Shown here: piece after piece, positions 3,907 through 5,240 of the stretch | How the letters are laid out: each line of letters starts with the position of its first letter | Position numbering within the stretch: the first letter of the stretch is position 1 | Assembly: GCA_021778165.1 (NCBI GenBank) | Contig: JAJYCU010000055.1 | Location: forward strand, 1 to 5,240 | DNA from: a bacterium | Lineage (GTDB): Bacteria > Patescibacteria > Saccharimonadia > Saccharimonadales > UBA4665 | Length of the DNA stretch: 5,240 nt | Reading direction: 5' to 3' | The notes under the pieces: model-generated | The model's input: only the letters and a program-made list of their open reading frames with translations | What the model was told of the DNA's origin: nothing | The model's database searches: none | Position numbers and translations under genes: made by a program

Positions 3907-5240
3907 GTGGTTGAGAATAATAAAGGTTTTACTTTAGTTGAGTTGTTACTTAGTTTGATTGTTTTAACGATTGTTGCTATTACTTTTTTTGATCTATATA
4001 TTTCGGTTTTGCATAGTAGTATAGTGGCTCAGCGTCAAGCCGTTGCTCTTAGTTTAGCTAATAATCAGATGGAGTACTTAAAATCATTACCATATAATAA
4101 TCTAGCCGTTGCAGGTGGCCCAATTCCATCAAATAGTACTGTGCCTGGGAGTTTTAATATAGTTGCTAACGCCCATACCTATACAGTAAAAACCCAGATT
4201 GTTTATGTTGATGATGCTTATGATGGTTGTGGGTCATACCCAACTCTGGCAATTGAGAAAATTTATTGTCGAAATTATCCACCGCCGGCTGGCGCACCCA
4301 GTCCTGACACTAACCCGGAAGATTATAAAGACGTTAGAGTGACTGTAACAGATAGTTCTAATTTAATTTTAGCATCAATCGACACCCAGATTGCTTCGTT
4401 AATAGCTGAAACACCATCAAATACTGGTGCTATTTTTGTTCGAGTGATTGATCAAAGTGGTAACCCAGTAGTTGGAGCAACCGTTAATCTTGTTAATAAT
4501 GTTGTTTCACCCGCCATTAATGTAACTGGGACAACTGATAGTAACGGCATGTCTATCTTTTATGGCTTAACACCTGATTCAAGATACGATTATGTCGTAA
4601 TGGCATCGGATAGCGGCTATTCTACACTTTCAACGATTGCATCTAGCGGATCATTAGTACCAACATATCCTAACCAGGATCTTTTAACCCAGAATTCATC
4701 GTATGTCACCTTAACAATAAAACCAGAAGGGCAATATAGTTTGCTGCTTGAAACAACTGATGTAAATGGTAATCCAATCGCCAACGCTAAAATTTATGTA
4801 AAGGGTGGTTATAAAAAGTATACTGCTACCACAGATACCACCTATTATTATGATAGTAAAACCTCACCCAATACTTCTCCAGTAACTGATGCAAATGGTT
4901 TTGCTGGAATGACAAATTTGGTGCCAGGTAGTTATATATTCTGTGGCGATAGTGGGGCAACTAGCTGTAGTGTCGGGGGTACAACTTATTATTTAGCTGC
5001 TGCCGTGCCCTATAGCGGTAATAATTCATTTAATGCTGTTAATGTACCAATTTATTTAAGTTCAAGTCCACCCAGTACTACTTTTCTTTATAACAGTAAT
5101 TATTATCTTCAAAAAGTTAGATTACTCCTTACAACCAGTTCTACATTCCCAAGAATTTATTCAATGTCTCCCTCAAGTCTAAGCCTAAGTACCGGTACCC
5201 CCTCAAACTTTAGCTTTACAATAACTGGAACAAATTTACC
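3907..5240 (+). CDS. Type IV prepilin-like adhesin with Ig-like domains, 3'-truncated by window
   Basis: Open from GTG 3907 to the right edge (444 codons visible, no stop), with an in-frame TAA at 3901-3903 fixing GTG as the first start. The N-terminus is a class III signal: Lys6-Gly7 then FTLVELLLSL, with Glu at mature position 5 (residue 12). Prepilin peptidase should cut after Gly7 and methylate Phe8. The hydrophobic helix runs to about residue 33 and is followed by a PilV/pseudopilin-like amphipathic stretch (AVALSLANNQMEYLKSLPY). Residues ~60-165 are a pilin-like beta region with Cys108 and Cys121, a possible disulfide. Residues ~174-235 and ~277-345 are two carboxypeptidase-regulatory-like (Ig-fold) segments, each with the G-NP-A-V/I-x-V and TDxNG pattern. 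From ~416 (IYSMSPSSLSLSTG, FTITGTNL) an IPT/TIG domain begins. The size and stacked domains suggest a pilus-tip or surface adhesin rather than a major pilin. Divergent from padR across 127 bp. Confidence 0.88.
   Translation, partial: MVENNKGFTLVELLLSLIVLTIVAITFFDLYISVLHSSIVAQRQAVALSLANNQMEYLKSLPYNNLAVAGGPIPSNSTVPGSFNIVANAHTYTVKTQIVYVDDAYDGCGSYPTLAIEKIYCRNYPPPAGAPSPDTNPEDYKDVRVTVTDSSNLILASIDTQIASLIAETPSNTGAIFVRVIDQSGNPVVGATVNLVNNVVSPAINVTGTTDSNGMSIFYGLTPDSRYDYVVMASDSGYSTLSTIASSGSLVPTYPNQDLLTQNSSYVTLTIKPEGQYSLLLETTDVNGNPIANAKIYVKGGYKKYTATTDTTYYYDSKTSPNTSPVTDANGFAGMTNLVPGSYIFCGDSGATSCSVGGTTYYLAAAVPYSGNNSFNAVNVPIYLSSSPPSTTFLYNSNYYLQKVRLLLTTSSTFPRIYSMSPSSLSLSTGTPSNFSFTITGTNL

Noticed and set aside
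1..5240. CRISPR array, rRNA, transposase or TGA-recoding
   Set aside because: There are no regularly spaced repeats, no rRNA signatures, no transposase motifs, and no in-frame TGA in the recognised genes.

Overview
The window looks like low-GC bacterial chromosome read with the standard bacterial code: ORFs end at TAA, TAG and one TGA, and no TGA needs recoding. Three things point, at moderate confidence, to a Candidate Phyla Radiation lineage such as Saccharibacteria: a long type IV prepilin-like adhesin, a PadR/PspC pair, and two promoters whose -10 boxes lie almost on the start codon with no Shine-Dalgarno (leaderless expression). No rRNA or universal marker gene is present to fix the taxonomy.

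Layout. Positions 2-478 (+) hold the C-terminal part of a Fic-domain protein, cut by the window start. Positions 479-810 have no gene. They contain a displaced tRNA 3' end ending in CCA (549-573), a strong rho-independent terminator (593-621), and several short repeats built from the same T-arm and terminator words. This looks like an old attachment site, with the Fic gene on the element side. Positions 811-1239 (-) encode a small heat-shock protein (Hsp20). It has a consensus promoter whose -35 box sits inside a perfect CIRCE operator (1311-1337), plus a 5' leader that can hide its own ribosome binding site. Positions 1338-1460 are non-coding and contain a third tRNA-3'-end-like piece.

Positions 1461-3779 (-) look like one transcription unit read leftwards: padR-type repressor, PspC-domain membrane protein (the repressor stop codon abuts the PspC ATG), then an HD-domain phosphohydrolase broken by a single-base frameshift. 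The PadR/PspC pair fits a self-regulated envelope-stress module. The reason for the HD enzyme in the unit is unknown.

Positions 3780-3906 form a compact divergent promoter region. From 3907 to the right edge (+) runs a large open gene that starts with GTG. It encodes a type IV prepilin-like protein with a clear class III signal peptide, carrying two carboxypeptidase-regulatory-like (Ig-fold) segments and the beginning of a probable IPT/TIG domain. It is probably a surface or pilus-associated adhesin. The most noteworthy points are this leaderless pilin-adhesin gene, the CIRCE/promoter/leader arrangement of hsp20, and the tRNA-derived attachment scar beside the Fic gene.
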